Shown piece after piece: positions 1-9,574 of a stretch of DNA of 64,000 bases. This DNA comes from Jannaschia rubra (GTDB taxonomy: Bacteria > Pseudomonadota > Alphaproteobacteria > Rhodobacterales > Rhodobacteraceae): contig NZ_CXPG01000009.1 in the NCBI RefSeq assembly GCF_001403735.1, positions 287,654-351,653 on the forward strand, written 5' to 3'. Every line of letters starts with the position of its first letter. Position 1 is the first letter of the stretch. The notes below the pieces were generated by a model. It did not search any database. It saw only the letters and a list, made by a program, of their open reading frames with translations, and had not been told where the DNA came from. A program made the position numbers and the translations under genes.

Positions 1-251
1 TTCTGCCCGAAAGCCCGTCGGCCAAGATCCGCAATGGCGTCGGCGCAAGCGACGACGGCGGCACCGTGTATTTCGTGATCTCCGACGGCCCCGTTACCTT
101 TTACGAGATGGGAACGCTGTTCCGCGATGTGCTGGGCGTCCGCAACGCGCTGTTCCTTGATGGCAGCATCTCGCGGCTCCATGTGCCGGCGGCGGGTCGC
201 CACGACCCGGGTCGAACCATGGGCCCGATGATCGCCGTGACGGAGCGCTGA
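1..251 (+). CDS. Phosphodiester glycosidase-like (DUF2233/NAGPA) protein, 3' end only
   Basis: Only the last 82 codons are present; the gene begins before the window. The reading frame starts at base 3 and ends at the TGA at 249-251. The remaining segment has a G-V-G-x-S-D-D-G-G stretch, a [10 protein letters not shown] strand and an F-L-D-G-S-I-S-R-L motif. These match the C-terminal part of the NAGPA/phosphodiester glycosidase family, whose members are usually exported and remove sugar-phosphate caps. The N-terminus with any signal peptide is not visible. The stop lies one base before the truB start, so the two genes are probably co-transcribed. Family assignment is from motif memory; the substrate is unknown. 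Confidence 0.7.
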   Translation, partial: LPESPSAKIRNGVGASDDGGTVYFVISDGPVTFYEMGTLFRDVLGVRNALFLDGSISRLHVPAAGRHDPGRTMGPMIAVTER

Positions 252-252
252 C

Positions 253-1152
253 GTGGGCCGGCGGAAGAAGGGCAACGCGGTCCATGGCTGGCTGATCGTG
301 GACAAACCGGCTGGCGTCACCTCGACGCAGGTCGTGGGCAAGGTCCACTGGGCGCTCGACGCGCAGAAGGCCGGGCATGCGGGCACGCTCGACCCCGATG
401 CGACCGGGGTCCTGGCCGTGGCGCTGGGCGAGGCGACGAAGACCGTGCCTTTCGTGACGGATGCGCTCAAGTGCTATTGCTTCCGCGTGATCTGGGGCGC
501 GTCGACCGCCACGGACGACGTATCCGGCGCCGTGCTGGAACGGTCGGACCGGCGCCCGGCGCCGGCCGATATCGAAGCGGCGCTGGTGGCGTTCCGCGGC
601 GATATCCTCCAGGTACCGCCCCAGGTATCGGCCGTGAAGGTCGAGGGGGAACGGGCCTATGATCTGGCGCGCGAAGGCGTCGAGATGGACCTGGTCGCGC
701 GTCCCCTGTTCGTGGACCGCCTGGAAATGACAGACGGCGACGTCGATTGGGCGGAGTTCGAGATGGTCTGCGGCAAGGGCGGTTATGTGCGGTCGATCGC
801 GCGCGACCTGGGCGCGGCGTTGGGGTGTCTCGGCCATGTGGGATGGCTGCGACGCACCTGGTCCGGTCCTTTCGATGCCAACGACGGCCTGTCGCTGGAG
901 GAAATCGAAAGCCTGGCGCGCACGCCGGCCCTGCATGCGCGGCTCAAACCGCTGCAACTTGGGCTGTGCGACCTGCCGGAATTGCCGGTATCCGAAGCCG
1001 CTGCCCATCGTCTGCGGCACGGAAACCCGGGCGAGGTTCTGTCGGGGGCGGATCATGGCGAGACCTGCTGGGCATCGCATCTGGGGCAACCCGTGGCCAT
1101 CGGTGTCTACCGCGCCGGGGCGATCCATCCGACCAAGGTGTTCCAGGTCTGA
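253..1152 (+). CDS. truB: tRNA pseudouridine(55) synthase TruB
   Basis: The 299-residue product matches TruB, which isomerises U55 of the tRNA T-loop to pseudouridine in the cytoplasm. The N-terminus carries the family signature [13 protein letters not shown] and the catalytic-loop motif [14 protein letters not shown], whose aspartate is the nucleophile. A typical [14 protein letters not shown] segment follows around residue 175-190. The start is GTG at 253, one base after the preceding stop, with ACGGAG upstream. In many bacteria truB directly precedes rpsO; here about 2.5 kb separates them and contains two plus-strand genes of uncertain role and an RTX gene on the other strand. Length is normal. 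Confidence 0.97.
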   Translation: MGRRKKGNAVHGWLIVDKPAGVTSTQVVGKVHWALDAQKAGHAGTLDPDATGVLAVALGEATKTVPFVTDALKCYCFRVIWGASTATDDVSGAVLERSDRRPAPADIEAALVAFRGDILQVPPQVSAVKVEGERAYDLAREGVEMDLVARPLFVDRLEMTDGDVDWAEFEMVCGKGGYVRSIARDLGAALGCLGHVGWLRRTWSGPFDANDGLSLEEIESLARTPALHARLKPLQLGLCDLPELPVSEAAAHRLRHGNPGEVLSGADHGETCWASHLGQPVAIGVYRAGAIHPTKVFQV

Positions 1153-1284
1153 ACCGCATGGACGGACGGTCCCGTCACATGCCCTGATGTGTGCGTGGGG
1201 TGCCGCGACAACCAGGGGCGGCTGCGTACCCTTCATCCATCGCAACCGCGGCAGCCCGCGCCGCCATCACTTGGGGTGGTGTCG

Positions 1285-1773
1285 ATGGCCGCCGCTTCTC
1301 ATCGTCTGTCGGGTGATACCGTCTGGACCGTTCCCGTCGCCGATGCGCTCGCCGCCGTCGCCTTCGACCCCTTTGGGCGGGGCCTTTCGCCCCTGTTCGG
1401 CTGTTCGAGGGTCGCGCCCATGGGCCTCGCGCAGCAGGTCCTGTCTCGGGCCTTAGGCGATGCGCCCGCAGGCGCGGCCTATACGCTACGCATTGTCACG
1501 GAGCCGGAGTTCTATCCGCTGGGATATCTGCTCGTCGCGCGCTGGCGGGCCCGGCGCGTGATGACGTTGCGTTGGCCTCTGATGGCGGTCGGCTACAGGA
1601 CGACGCTTTGGGTCTTCGCGGTCTACGTCACGGCCACGCCGGTCGCGGGAAACCCCGCGGTTCTCGGCTTCACCCGGGTCGCGCTGGTCGGGCAAAGTCT
1701 GTTCGCCGTGGTGGCCGCAGCCATCATGGAACATCGCTTACAGCACCCCCGGGGAGCGGCTGCCGCCCCCTGA
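1285..1773 (+). CDS. Hypothetical membrane protein
   Basis: I do not recognise this gene. The frame is open from a GTG at 1189, but no ribosome-binding site precedes that codon. The ATG at 1285 follows GGGGTGG at good spacing and gives 162 residues. The C-terminal half has two hydrophobic stretches, around residues 100-120 and 127-147, which could cross the membrane, and a proline/alanine-rich tail. The N-terminal half has no motif that I can place. The frame ends just before the next gene. Because every strand of this high-GC DNA has long open frames, the call is tentative; conservation in relatives would settle it. Confidence 0.35.
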   Translation: MAAASHRLSGDTVWTVPVADALAAVAFDPFGRGLSPLFGCSRVAPMGLAQQVLSRALGDAPAGAAYTLRIVTEPEFYPLGYLLVARWRARRVMTLRWPLMAVGYRTTLWVFAVYVTATPVAGNPAVLGFTRVALVGQSLFAVVAAAIMEHRLQHPRGAAAAP

Positions 1774-1816
1774 TCGGACCTTGCCAGACCCCTGCGGGTG
1801 CTGGCATCCGGTGCGG

Positions 1817-2338
1817 ATGATCACCCGAACCTTTACCAAGGGCGACGCGCCCTCGACCGCGGTCTATTCCGATGACGAACGCTATCGCTACGATCTGATC
1901 CGGACGTGGAACCACTCGGGCAGCCGCATCAACTTCGTCATGCTGAACCCGTCGACGGCCACTGAGTTCGCGAATGATCCGACGGTGGAGCGGTGTGAGC
2001 GTCGGGCCCGCGCTTTGGGCTTCGGCGCTTTCCGGGTGACCAATATCTTCGCCTATCGCGCAACGGACCCGCGCGACATGCGCGCGCAACCCGACCCTGT
2101 GGGTGGGCCAGCCAACGACGCGGCGATCCGGGATGCGGCACTCTGGGCCGACCAAGTGATCTGTGCCTGGGGCACCCACGGCGCATACTTGGATCGGGGC
2201 CATGCGGTTGCCCAACTGCTGCGCGCGACGGGACAGCCGCTGACGACCCTGGGCCTGTCGAAGGCCGGGCATCCGAAACACCCGCTGTATATCGGGTATA
2301 CCGTGCAGCCGACACCGTGGGAGCCGACCTTGAGTTGA
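1817..2338 (+). CDS. DUF1643 domain protein
   Basis: The 173-residue product matches the DUF1643 family of small cytoplasmic proteins. Diagnostic elements are Y-D-L-I-R-T-W near residue 27, the F-V-M-L-N-P-S-T-A-T motif near residue 42, D-P-T-V-E-R-C soon after, and a C-A-W-G-T-H-G segment near residue 115. The C-terminal G-x-P-K-H-P-L-Y is also typical. An in-frame ATG exists 12 codons upstream at 1781, but the added residues look unlike the family and 1817 gives the usual length. The family has no firmly established activity. It stands alone on the plus strand, convergent with the RTX gene that follows. Confidence 0.85.
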   Translation: MITRTFTKGDAPSTAVYSDDERYRYDLIRTWNHSGSRINFVMLNPSTATEFANDPTVERCERRARALGFGAFRVTNIFAYRATDPRDMRAQPDPVGGPANDAAIRDAALWADQVICAWGTHGAYLDRGHAVAQLLRATGQPLTTLGLSKAGHPKHPLYIGYTVQPTPWEPTLS

Positions 2339-2437
2339 TGCCGACGCATCGGCACGCCGGATCAGGTTGCACCTCGATGCTCAGGTTTGCGGTCTTTGGC
2401 ACCGATGGCTCGGCATCTGGCGGACACCGGCCTCGGC

Positions 2438-3457
2438 TCAGGCGGCGGACACCAGCCTGAGATGCGATAACTCGATACCCGGCGCACCTTTCAATTGCGC
2501 GACGACCATGCCGTCGACCAAGATCCTCGTGACATCCATCCTCTCGATAATACTGAGGGTCGGAGGCTTGGCCGTTTCATAGACGATTTCGATTTCGTCC
2601 TGCTCGGGATCGAAGTCCTCGATCATCGGAGCCTCGTCCTCGTTCGCCGCACCGCCCCCCGACTGCACCATGTAGAGGTCCGATCCAGCGCCACCGACCA
2701 GCACGTCGCCCATGCCGCCCGCGATGGTGTCGTCGCCGTCGCCCCCGATCAGACGGTCACCGGCATCGCGATCCGTCCCGTCGTCACCCAGCACGGAGCC
2801 ATCCAGAATGTCGTTGCCCGCGCCGCCGTCGAGTGTGTCGCTACCTGCGCCGCCGAACAGGCGGTCGTCGCCGTCGCCCCCCGCCAGCATGTCGTCGCCG
2901 TCGCCGCCGGAGAGAAGGTCGTCGCCCAGCCCGCCGTCGAGATGGTCGTCGCCCGCGTCGCCGTGGAGTTCGTCCGCGCCGGAGCCGCCGGCCAGCTTGT
3001 CGTTGCCGTCGCCGCCCATCAGGATGTCGCGGCCGTCGCCCCCGAACAGGGCATCGTCGCCGCCGTTCCCGATGATCAGGTCATTGGTCACGCCGCCGGC
3101 CAACTTGTCGTCCGACCCGTTCCCGTACATCGCATCGCCGTCAAGGCGGATCGGTGCGACGGAGGAGCCGTCCAGTCGGTCGGTCAGGTGGTCGCCGCCC
3201 AGGACGTCGCGGGGCGGAAGATCCCGATCGGCCTGAGAACCGTCCGAGGCCGCGCTGGAGTCCGCTTCCACGGCGGCATCGGTTCCGACGGAATCTTCAC
3301 CCAGGTAGGCGTCGAGTCCGCCGCCCGCCGTCACCTCGTCGTCGGACGAATCGATCTGGGGCACTTCGACCTCGGCCGCTTCGGTTTCAGCCTCGGACGG
3401 CAGGGCGATCATCACGCCGGATGCGAACAGTCCCACGAGACCCGCGAGCAACAACAT
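2438..3457 (-). CDS. Membrane-anchored RTX (hemolysin-type calcium-binding) repeat protein
   Basis: The 339-residue protein has an N-terminal hydrophobic segment (residues 1-20, M-L-L-L-A-G-L-V-G-L then A-S-G-V-M-I-A-L) followed by an acidic linker. About a dozen glycine-aspartate nonapeptides of the G-G-x-G-x-D-x-L type run from roughly residue 110 to 255. The C-terminal domain of about 80 residues is acidic then hydrophobic. Calcium folds such repeats into a beta-roll. I chose the ATG at 3457 because AAAGGA lies eight bases upstream and the hydrophobic segment then starts at residue 1; ATGs at 3502 and 3517 lack such a site. The hydrophobic start suggests an anchored rather than a freely secreted RTX protein. 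Role unknown. Confidence 0.85.
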   Translation of the reverse strand: MLLLAGLVGLFASGVMIALPSEAETEAAEVEVPQIDSSDDEVTAGGGLDAYLGEDSVGTDAAVEADSSAASDGSQADRDLPPRDVLGGDHLTDRLDGSSVAPIRLDGDAMYGNGSDDKLAGGVTNDLIIGNGGDDALFGGDGRDILMGGDGNDKLAGGSGADELHGDAGDDHLDGGLGDDLLSGGDGDDMLAGGDGDDRLFGGAGSDTLDGGAGNDILDGSVLGDDGTDRDAGDRLIGGDGDDTIAGGMGDVLVGGAGSDLYMVQSGGGAANEDEAPMIEDFDPEQDEIEIVYETAKPPTLSIIERMDVTRILVDGMVVAQLKGAPGIELSHLRLVSAA

Positions 3458-3683
3458 GAAGACGTCCTTTGACTGGCGACGGAAAGGTCGGCGATCGTGG
3501 GCCATCGGCCCGTGCATTACACTAGCATCGGCCCCGCCCGGACCCCAGCAAAACCTGTGAAACAGGTTAATGCGAAAGGGCTTTCCATGACCGGGCCGCT
3601 GGTGTATCCGCCCTGCTCACTCCACGGGCCTTGCTGGACGACATCCCGGCCTGCGCCATCACCCTCAAACCCAGGAGACCCCG

Positions 3684-3953
3684 ATGTCGATCACCGTCGA
3701 AGAGAAGAACCGCCTCATCAAGGAATTCGCGACCAAGGAAGGCGACACCGGTTCGCCCGAGGTCCAGGTCGCCATCCTGACCAGCCGGATCACCACCCTG
3801 ACCGAGCATTTCAAGACCCACAAGAAGGACAACCATTCCCGTCGTGGCCTTCTGATGATGGTCGCGCAGCGCCGTAAGCTGCTCGACTATACCCGTGCCA
3901 AGGACGAGGCGCGCTACCTCGACCTCATCAAGCGGCTGAACATCCGCCGCTGA
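3684..3953 (+). CDS. rpsO: 30S ribosomal protein S15
   Basis: The 89-residue product is a full-length S15, a primary binder of the central domain of 16S rRNA. It shows the family pattern [17 protein letters not shown] near residue 15, [11 protein letters not shown] near residue 45, and R-R-K-L-L-D-Y at residue 63. A strong CAGGAG precedes the ATG. The gene is followed by a hairpin terminator and then pnp on the same strand, the classic rpsO-pnp arrangement. In other bacteria this pair is controlled by S15 autoregulation and by PNPase; nothing here shows that directly. Confidence 0.98.
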   Translation: MSITVEEKNRLIKEFATKEGDTGSPEVQVAILTSRITTLTEHFKTHKKDNHSRRGLLMMVAQRRKLLDYTRAKDEARYLDLIKRLNIRR

Positions 3954-3978
3954 ACCGTGCCGACGAGATATGCGACGG

Positions 3979-4012
3979 GCCGTGCCTTTGGGCGCGGCTT
4001 TCGCGTTTTGCG
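3979..4012 (+). terminator. Rho-independent terminator after rpsO
   Basis: GCCGTGCC (3979-3986) pairs with GGCGCGGC (3991-3998) with one G-U pair and a four-base loop. The sequence then runs TTTCGCGTTTT. It lies 26 bases after the rpsO stop and would limit read-through into pnp. Confidence 0.6.
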
Positions 4013-4219
4013 GCCCTAGCCTCGAAATTCCGGCACGTGCGACGGTTGCCCTGCGTCACGGTTCGCTTTTAATCCGTGCCGAAACGGTCTAATGCCCCAC
4101 CATCTGAGACGTGACGCACCGGACCCCGGCGTCGTGCAAAGGAACAGGGGTCGGCGGCAATGGGGCCGCCATTCAACGACGTTCCGGCAGGGGCCGGGCT
4201 GCGTCAGACAGGATACGAA

Positions 4220-6352
4220 ATGTTCAACATTGCTACGAAATCGATGGAGTGGGGTCACGACACCCTCACCCTGGAGACAGGCAAGATCGCCCGTCAGGCC
4301 GACGGCTGCGTCATCGCCACCTACGGCGAAACCAGCGTCATGGCCGCCGTCACCTATGCCAAGGCGCCGAAGCCAGGGCAGGATTTCTTCCCGCTCACGG
4401 TCCACTACAACGAGAAATACTATGCGGCGGGCAAGGTTCCCGGCGGTTTCTTCAAGCGGGAGGCCCGTCCAACCGAGAAGGAGACGCTGACGTCCCGCCT
4501 GATCGACCGGCCGATCCGTCCGCTGTTCGTCGATGGCTTCAAGAACGAAGTTCTCGTCATCTGCACCGTGCTGTCGCACGATTTGGAGAACGACCCCGAC
4601 GTAGTCGCCATGATCGCCGCGTCGGCCGCGCTGACGATTTCCGGGGCGCCCTTCATGGGCCCGATCGCCGGCGCCCGCGTCGGTTTCGTCGACGGCGAGT
4701 ACGTCCTGAACCCGTCGGTCGACGATATGCAGAACCTCAAGACCAACCCCGAGCAGCGGCTCGACCTCGTGGTCGCAGGCACCCGGGACGCCGTCATGAT
4801 GGTCGAATCCGAAGCCTACGAGCTGTCGGAGGCCGAGATGCTGGGCGCCGTCCGCTTCGGCCACGAGCAGATGCAGCCGGTGATCGACCTGATCATCTCG
4901 CTGGCCGAGCAGGCCGCGAAGGAGCCCATGGACTTCGAGGCGCCCGACTATTCGGCGCTGTTCGAAGCCGTGAAGTCCGCGGGCGAGCAGAAGATGCGCG
5001 ACGCCTACGCGATCACCGACAAGCAGGAGCGCACCTCGGCCGTCGCCGCGGCCAAGGACGCGATCAAGTCGTCGCTTTCCGAGGATCAACTGGCCGATCC
5101 GAATCTCGGCACGGCGCTCAAGAAGCTGGAATCGAACGTCTTGCGCGGTGATGTCGTCAAGAACGGCAAGCGCATCGACGGGCGCGCCCTCGACACCGTG
5201 CGGCCAATCGAATCGGAGGTCGGGCTGTTGCCGCGGACCCATGGTTCGGCGCTCTTCACGCGGGGCGAGACCCAGGCTTTGGCGGTGACCACGCTTGGCA
5301 CCGGCGATGACGAGCAGTTCATCGATGCGCTGCACGGCAACTTCAAGTCGAACTTCCTGCTGCATTACAACTTCCCCCCGTACTCCGTCGGCGAAGTCGG
5401 CCGCTTCGGACCTCCGGGACGTCGCGAGATCGGTCACGGCAAGCTTGCCTGGCGCGCCCTTCAGGCCGTTCTGCCCTCGGCTACCGACTTCCCCTATACA
5501 ATCCGGTTGGTATCCGAGATCACCGAGTCGAACGGCTCGTCCTCGATGGCGACGGTTTGCGGGTCGTCCCTGTCGATGATGGACGCGGGCGTGCCGCTGA
5601 AGGCGCCGGTCGCGGGCGTGGCCATGGGTCTGATCCTCGAGGACGATGGTGAGTACGCCGTGCTGACGGATATCCTGGGCGATGAGGATCACCTGGGCGA
5701 CATGGACTTCAAGGTCGCGGGCACCGAAGCCGGCATCACGTCGCTGCAGATGGACATCAAGGTCGCGGGCATCACGCCCGAGATTATGGAGAAGGCTCTC
5801 GATCAGGCCAAGTCCGGACGGGTGCACATTCTGGGCGAGATGGCCAAGGCGCTGACGGCGGGCCGGACCGAGTTCTCGGCCCACGCGCCCCGGATCGAGA
5901 CGATGCAGATCCCGACCGACAAGATCCGGGAAGTCATCGGATCGGGCGGCAAGGTCATCCGCGAGATCGTCGAGACGTCGGGAGCCAAGGTCGACATCCA
6001 GGACGATGGCACGATCAAGATAGCCTCCGCCAACGGCGAGGCCATTCAGAAGGCTTGGGACATGATCCATTCGATCGTGGCCGAGCCGGAGGAGGGCAAG
6101 GTCTACAAGGGCAAGGTCGTGAAGATCGTCGATTTCGGAGCCTTCGTGAACTTCTTCGGCAAGCGTGACGGTCTGGTTCATGTCAGCCAGATCGAGAACC
6201 GTCGCCTGAACCATCCTTCCGATGTCCTCAAGGAAGGACAGGACGTCTGGGTCAAGCTTCTGGGCTTCGACGATCGCGGCAAAGTCCGATTGGCCATGAA
6301 GATGGTCAACCAGGAGACGGGCGAGGAACAGGCCAGCGAAGACGTGGAATGA
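4220..6352 (+). CDS. pnp: Polyribonucleotide nucleotidyltransferase (PNPase)
   Basis: The 710-residue enzyme degrades RNA 3'-5' by phosphorolysis and is a degradosome partner. Two RNase PH domains occupy about residues 1-220 and 320-540, separated by an all-helical linker. The KH domain near residue 560-620 has the [11 protein letters not shown] loop, and the S1 domain at the C-terminus shows [14 protein letters not shown]. The first domain carries the F-F-x-R-E-A-R-P-T-E motif and the second [12 protein letters not shown] chose ATG 4220, preceded by AGGA; an upstream ATG at 4160 adds 20 residues that do not resemble the family. Length is typical. Confidence 0.98.
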   Translation: MFNIATKSMEWGHDTLTLETGKIARQADGCVIATYGETSVMAAVTYAKAPKPGQDFFPLTVHYNEKYYAAGKVPGGFFKREARPTEKETLTSRLIDRPIRPLFVDGFKNEVLVICTVLSHDLENDPDVVAMIAASAALTISGAPFMGPIAGARVGFVDGEYVLNPSVDDMQNLKTNPEQRLDLVVAGTRDAVMMVESEAYELSEAEMLGAVRFGHEQMQPVIDLIISLAEQAAKEPMDFEAPDYSALFEAVKSAGEQKMRDAYAITDKQERTSAVAAAKDAIKSSLSEDQLADPNLGTALKKLESNVLRGDVVKNGKRIDGRALDTVRPIESEVGLLPRTHGSALFTRGETQALAVTTLGTGDDEQFIDALHGNFKSNFLLHYNFPPYSVGEVGRFGPPGRREIGHGKLAWRALQAVLPSATDFPYTIRLVSEITESNGSSSMATVCGSSLSMMDAGVPLKAPVAGVAMGLILEDDGEYAVLTDILGDEDHLGDMDFKVAGTEAGITSLQMDIKVAGITPEIMEKALDQAKSGRVHILGEMAKALTAGRTEFSAHAPRIETMQIPTDKIREVIGSGGKVIREIVETSGAKVDIQDDGTIKIASANGEAIQKAWDMIHSIVAEPEEGKVYKGKVVKIVDFGAFVNFFGKRDGLVHVSQIENRRLNHPSDVLKEGQDVWVKLLGFDDRGKVRLAMKMVNQETGEEQASEDVE

Positions 6353-6372
6353 TCCTTCCACACTGACTGAGA

Positions 6373-6403
6373 AGAGCCCCGGCAGCGACGCCGGGGCTCT
6401 TTT
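6373..6403 (+). terminator. Rho-independent terminator after pnp
   Basis: A perfect 11-bp stem, AGAGCCCCGGC (6373-6383) with GCCGGGGCTCT (6390-6400), encloses a six-base loop and is followed by TTT-C-ATT. It lies 20 bases after the pnp stop. Confidence 0.9.
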
Positions 6404-6568
6404 CATTCAGACCGACGAAGGTCGGTCGGTCTTCCAACTTCGATTCTCAGATCGGACGATTCGTCCGCTCAGGCATGCGACAGCGATCGGTAGTGCGTGG
6501 GCGCGGCCGGTACGGAGGTTCGGATCCGTGCACCAATGCTGTGCTGACAGATCGTCATCTCCACGCGA

Positions 6569-8302
6569 TCAGGCGGCGTGGTTCCGACTGGGCCGGGCTT
6601 TGCCAATGGACATGTCGTCGATTTCCGGTCCTTCGTCTCCTGAGAACCGCTCGACGGCCGTTGCAAGACCGCGGGCGCTGGCTCGCAAGGTCTGACAGGC
6701 CGCTGTCGTCTCCTCGAACATCGTCGCATTCTGCTGGGAGACCCTGTCCAGGTCGCGAAGTGCCGCGTTGATGACGTGAACGCCGGTCGCCTGTTCGTCG
6801 GAGATTGCGGCGATCTTGCTGATCCGCGCGCCGGTCGCCTCGACCGACGCGATGATCTTTTCCAGTGCGCCGCCGGTGTCATGCACCAGGGCCACGCCCC
6901 GCTCGATTTGCGCGCCCGACTGCATGATCAGCGTGTTTATCCGCATGGCGGCATCCGACGATCGCTTGGCAAGGGCGCGGACTTCGGAGGCGACGACGGC
7001 GAATCCACGGCCGGCGTCGCCCGCGCGCGCGGCCTCCACGCCGGCATTCAGCGCGAGCAGGTTCGTCTGAAATGCGATATCCTCGATCATCGACGTGATC
7101 TTGCGGACTTCGCGGGACGACGTCTCGATTTCCGCCATGGCCGCGATCGCCTGCTCCATGACCTTCGCTCCCGTCTGCGCCTCCGATCCGGTTCCGTTCA
7201 TCACGACCTCGGCCTGACCGGCATCTTCGGCGGTCGCACGGATCAACTGTGTCAATTGCTCGGTCGAGCGGGTGATCTCTTCCAGGGTGGCGGCCTGTTC
7301 CTCGGTGCGGTGGGCGAGGTCGGTCGCGGCAGACGCGATCTCGTCAGTCTCGCCCGTGATCGAGCGGGAAGCGCGGCGAATAGCCTGCAGGGCGATTTCA
7401 AGCGCGGCGAGCGTCGAGTCGAACCCATCGCCCAGATCTTCGTAGCCCTCCGGCAGCGCACCCGTGATTCGCGCTCCAAGGTCTCCTTCGGCGAGCTTGG
7501 CGAAAGCCTCGCGAAGGGTTCCGATCACGTGCGCCTGAGTCTCCCGTTCGAGCGCGCGGCGCTTCTCGTCGATCTCACGAAGAGCAGCGGCCTCCGAATC
7601 GGCCCGCTCCGCACGCTTGGTTTCGGCCTGCATCCGGCCGAGCGCGGCTTCGGCTTCCTCTCTGGCGGTATCGGCCTGAATCCGCGCCTGTTCCGTTTGT
7701 GTGAGGGCAGCGGAAGCCTGCGCCTCGGCTGATCGCGCGCGCTCGACCGCTGCCTGTGCGGCTTGGCGTTCTTCCTTCCAGGCTCCAACAAGGCGGAGCC
7801 GGACATGGATCGCGGCGCCGAGCGACACGGTCGTCAACGCGACCGCCAGAGCATGGAACAAGGTCCGCTCAAGGACGGAGCTGACCGCGTCCTGCCCGTA
7901 GACCAGCAGCGGCATGCCGAAAGACAGCATGAGGTGATGAAGGCAAATGGCGCCTGCGGCAGCGACCAGCGCACGAAGATCGACCATCGCCGCTATAGCC
8001 GCCAGAGCCACGAAATAGTACATGTGGCTGTCGAGCTGCCAACTCTGCCCGGACATCGCCGCGGTCAGCAGCATGACCTGTCCGACCATCGCCAATGCCA
8101 CCGCGATCCGGCCGACGGACCGTTCCATGCGGCGGACGATGAAGGCGAGGACCGTCAGCGCCAGCGACGTCGCGCCGAGAATTGTCGGCATCATCCCGCT
8201 GGCGACTGCCGACCCTGCGACCGGAAAGACAGAGACGAGGGATGCGATCAGGAGGATCGTCGCGGCATGCTCTCGGCTTAGATCAAGGGATAGTCTGGAC
8301 AT
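6569..8302 (-). CDS. Methyl-accepting chemotaxis protein with multi-pass membrane input domain
   Basis: The product has 577 residues. The first ~170 are hydrophobic and contain about six membrane segments rather than the usual pair flanking a periplasmic sensor. A long charged coiled coil rich in A, E, R and Q follows (about 175-265). Then come a HAMP-like section (A-E-G-D-L-G-A-R-I) and a signalling domain with the hairpin-tip core [14 protein letters not shown]. Such receptors relay signals to CheA/CheW. No other che gene is near. The start at 8302 is chosen over 8338; it overlaps the end of the upstream small gene by 20 bases. Ligand unknown. Confidence 0.88.
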   Translation of the reverse strand: MSRLSLDLSREHAATILLIASLVSVFPVAGSAVASGMMPTILGATSLALTVLAFIVRRMERSVGRIAVALAMVGQVMLLTAAMSGQSWQLDSHMYYFVALAAIAAMVDLRALVAAAGAICLHHLMLSFGMPLLVYGQDAVSSVLERTLFHALAVALTTVSLGAAIHVRLRLVGAWKEERQAAQAAVERARSAEAQASAALTQTEQARIQADTAREEAEAALGRMQAETKRAERADSEAAALREIDEKRRALERETQAHVIGTLREAFAKLAEGDLGARITGALPEGYEDLGDGFDSTLAALEIALQAIRRASRSITGETDEIASAATDLAHRTEEQAATLEEITRSTEQLTQLIRATAEDAGQAEVVMNGTGSEAQTGAKVMEQAIAAMAEIETSSREVRKITSMIEDIAFQTNLLALNAGVEAARAGDAGRGFAVVASEVRALAKRSSDAAMRINTLIMQSGAQIERGVALVHDTGGALEKIIASVEATGARISKIAAISDEQATGVHVINAALRDLDRVSQQNATMFEETTAACQTLRASARGLATAVERFSGDEGPEIDDMSIGKARPSRNHAA

Positions 8303-8603
8303 TCGCACCACACAGGAAAGCAGGGAGACGTTCGGCATTCAGAAGAACCATCGCGCCCGCATCCTGCAGGCGGACCGCAAACCCGGGCAGCGTCGAATGG
8401 GCGACGATACCGACGAGCGGCGGGCGCAGGCCGACGGGATAGCCGCCCGCCTGCGCGACGATCTGATCGGCGGACGGCCCGAACGGAGACGGAATCACGA
8501 GAACCGGACGACCCTCGGCCGCTCGCGGTAGAGCGGCGAGCATCACGCCACACCAGATGACGGGAAACAGCACGAGCGCGAGGAGGGCCTGGAACGATCT
8601 CAT
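8283..8603 (-). CDS. Small exported hypothetical protein
   Basis: The 106-residue product begins with a clear export signal: M-R-S-F-Q, then a hydrophobic run [20 protein letters not shown]. The remainder is a compact alternating hydrophobic domain with [10 protein letters not shown] and [13 protein letters not shown] motifs and a single C-terminal cysteine. I cannot place it in a family. Its end overlaps the start of the chemotaxis receptor by about 20 bases on the same strand, which suggests translational coupling and perhaps a periplasmic partner. That link is an inference from position only. Confidence 0.6.
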   Translation of the reverse strand: MRSFQALLALVLFPVIWCGVMLAALPRAAEGRPVLVIPSPFGPSADQIVAQAGGYPVGLRPPLVGIVAHSTLPGFAVRLQDAGAMVLLNAERLPAFLCGANVQTIP

Positions 8604-8709
8604 GCCGCTGGCCTAACGGCCAATCCTTTCCAAACGCTAAACGGAAATGGCGAAGAATTCTCCGCCTCCGTTAACCCGCGGGAAAGAATTGCAGGAACAG
8701 AAAGCCGGC

Positions 8710-8796
8710 ATGAATATACGACTCGAAATCACCGCGATGTGTATCGCTCTTGTTTTCCTCTCGGGCGTGGTCGTGCTGTCGCTGGGGATAGTTTGA
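8710..8796 (+). CDS. Possible 28-residue single-pass membrane peptide
   Basis: A short frame begins with ATG at 8710, after CAGGAACAG about 9 bases upstream, and ends with TGA at 8796. The peptide starts M-N-I-R-L-E-I-T and continues with a hydrophobic run of about 18 residues (A-M-C-I-A-L-V-F-L-S-G-V-V-V-L-S-L-G). That layout resembles small single-helix membrane proteins. It sits in the 449-base interval 8604-9052, in which I see nothing else that is convincing. Frames on the other strand there lack any recognisable content. Without conservation data it may be chance. Confidence 0.35.
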   Translation: MNIRLEITAMCIALVFLSGVVVLSLGIV

Positions 8797-9052
8797 TCCC
8801 CGATCGGCCTTCGGCGGGACCAGACTGCCCACCGTCGCGACCCGGCACGCCGTGGAACACAGGGGAACGGCGGCGTCCTGCGCACCTATAGTCGCGGGCG
8901 GGCCGCCGGTCGCTCCTGTCGACGATGGGGCGTCGCGATCCGCCGTGACGACGGCCACAAAGGTGATGACTTTCGAAACTGATCTGACACACCTTGGGGC
9001 CGGGTGCCCGGAAGCGGCGTGCCGATGATTCAGGAGATGAGAGGAACATAGG

Positions 9053-9523
9053 ATGATTCAGGAATTCAAGGACTTCATCGCCAAAGGCAATGTGATGGAC
9101 CTGGCCGTCGGCATCATCATCGGTGCGGCGTTCACGGCCATCGTGTCGAGCCTGGTGGACGATCTGATCAATCCGCTCATCGGCCTCGTGCTGGGTGGGA
9201 TCGACTTCACCAGCATGTACGTCGTGCTCTCGGGCGAGGTTCCGGGCAATACCGGGACGACGCGCGTCGGGCTGGAGGCAGCGCGCGAATCCGGCGCGGC
9301 CATTTTCGCCTATGGTGCCTTCGTCACGGCCTGCATCAATTTTCTCATCATCGCGTTCGTCGTCTTCATGCTCGTGAAGGCCGTGAACCGGCTGAAGGAG
9401 GCCGCCGAGCGCCCTGACGACATCGCGCCCGAGGTGGACACCGGCCCCTCCGAACTCGACGTGCTGCTTCAGATCCGCGACAGCCTGAACCGCCCGGGCG
9501 GCGCCGCCACGCCGGCCGAATGA
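9053..9523 (+). CDS. mscL: Large-conductance mechanosensitive channel MscL
   Basis: The 156-residue inner-membrane channel opens under membrane tension to release solutes during osmotic downshock. The N-terminus [20 protein letters not shown] is the family signature. TM1 spans about residues 15-45, a periplasmic loop of roughly 30 residues follows, and TM2 is near 78-105. The cytoplasmic C-terminal helix ([12 protein letters not shown]) is present. The start follows AGAGGAACATAGG. It is slightly longer than the E. coli protein because of the loop. It converges with ald on the other strand. Confidence 0.97.
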   Translation: MIQEFKDFIAKGNVMDLAVGIIIGAAFTAIVSSLVDDLINPLIGLVLGGIDFTSMYVVLSGEVPGNTGTTRVGLEAARESGAAIFAYGAFVTACINFLIIAFVVFMLVKAVNRLKEAAERPDDIAPEVDTGPSELDVLLQIRDSLNRPGGAATPAE

Positions 9524-9574
9524 GGCACGGTATCAGAGCGCCGACCCTCGCCCTGCGGGCCCGGACCCGCCCGA

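Noticed and set aside
94..1245. A 383-codon minus-strand frame opposite truB
   Set aside because: Shadow of truB with Arg/His-rich translation; truB is certain.
2700..3150. Repetitive DNA that might suggest a CRISPR array or satellite
   Set aside because: The repeats keep frame and encode the glycine-aspartate nonapeptides of the RTX protein; there are no unique spacers.
4016..6406. A 796-codon open frame on the minus strand
   Set aside because: It lies wholly antisense to pnp, whose protein is unambiguous. Its translation is low-complexity Arg/Leu/Asp/Gly-rich with no motif, as expected from high-GC codon bias.
8637..9049. Three minus-strand frames between the receptor region and mscL
   Set aside because: They overlap each other in different frames, have no family content and no good ribosome sites.
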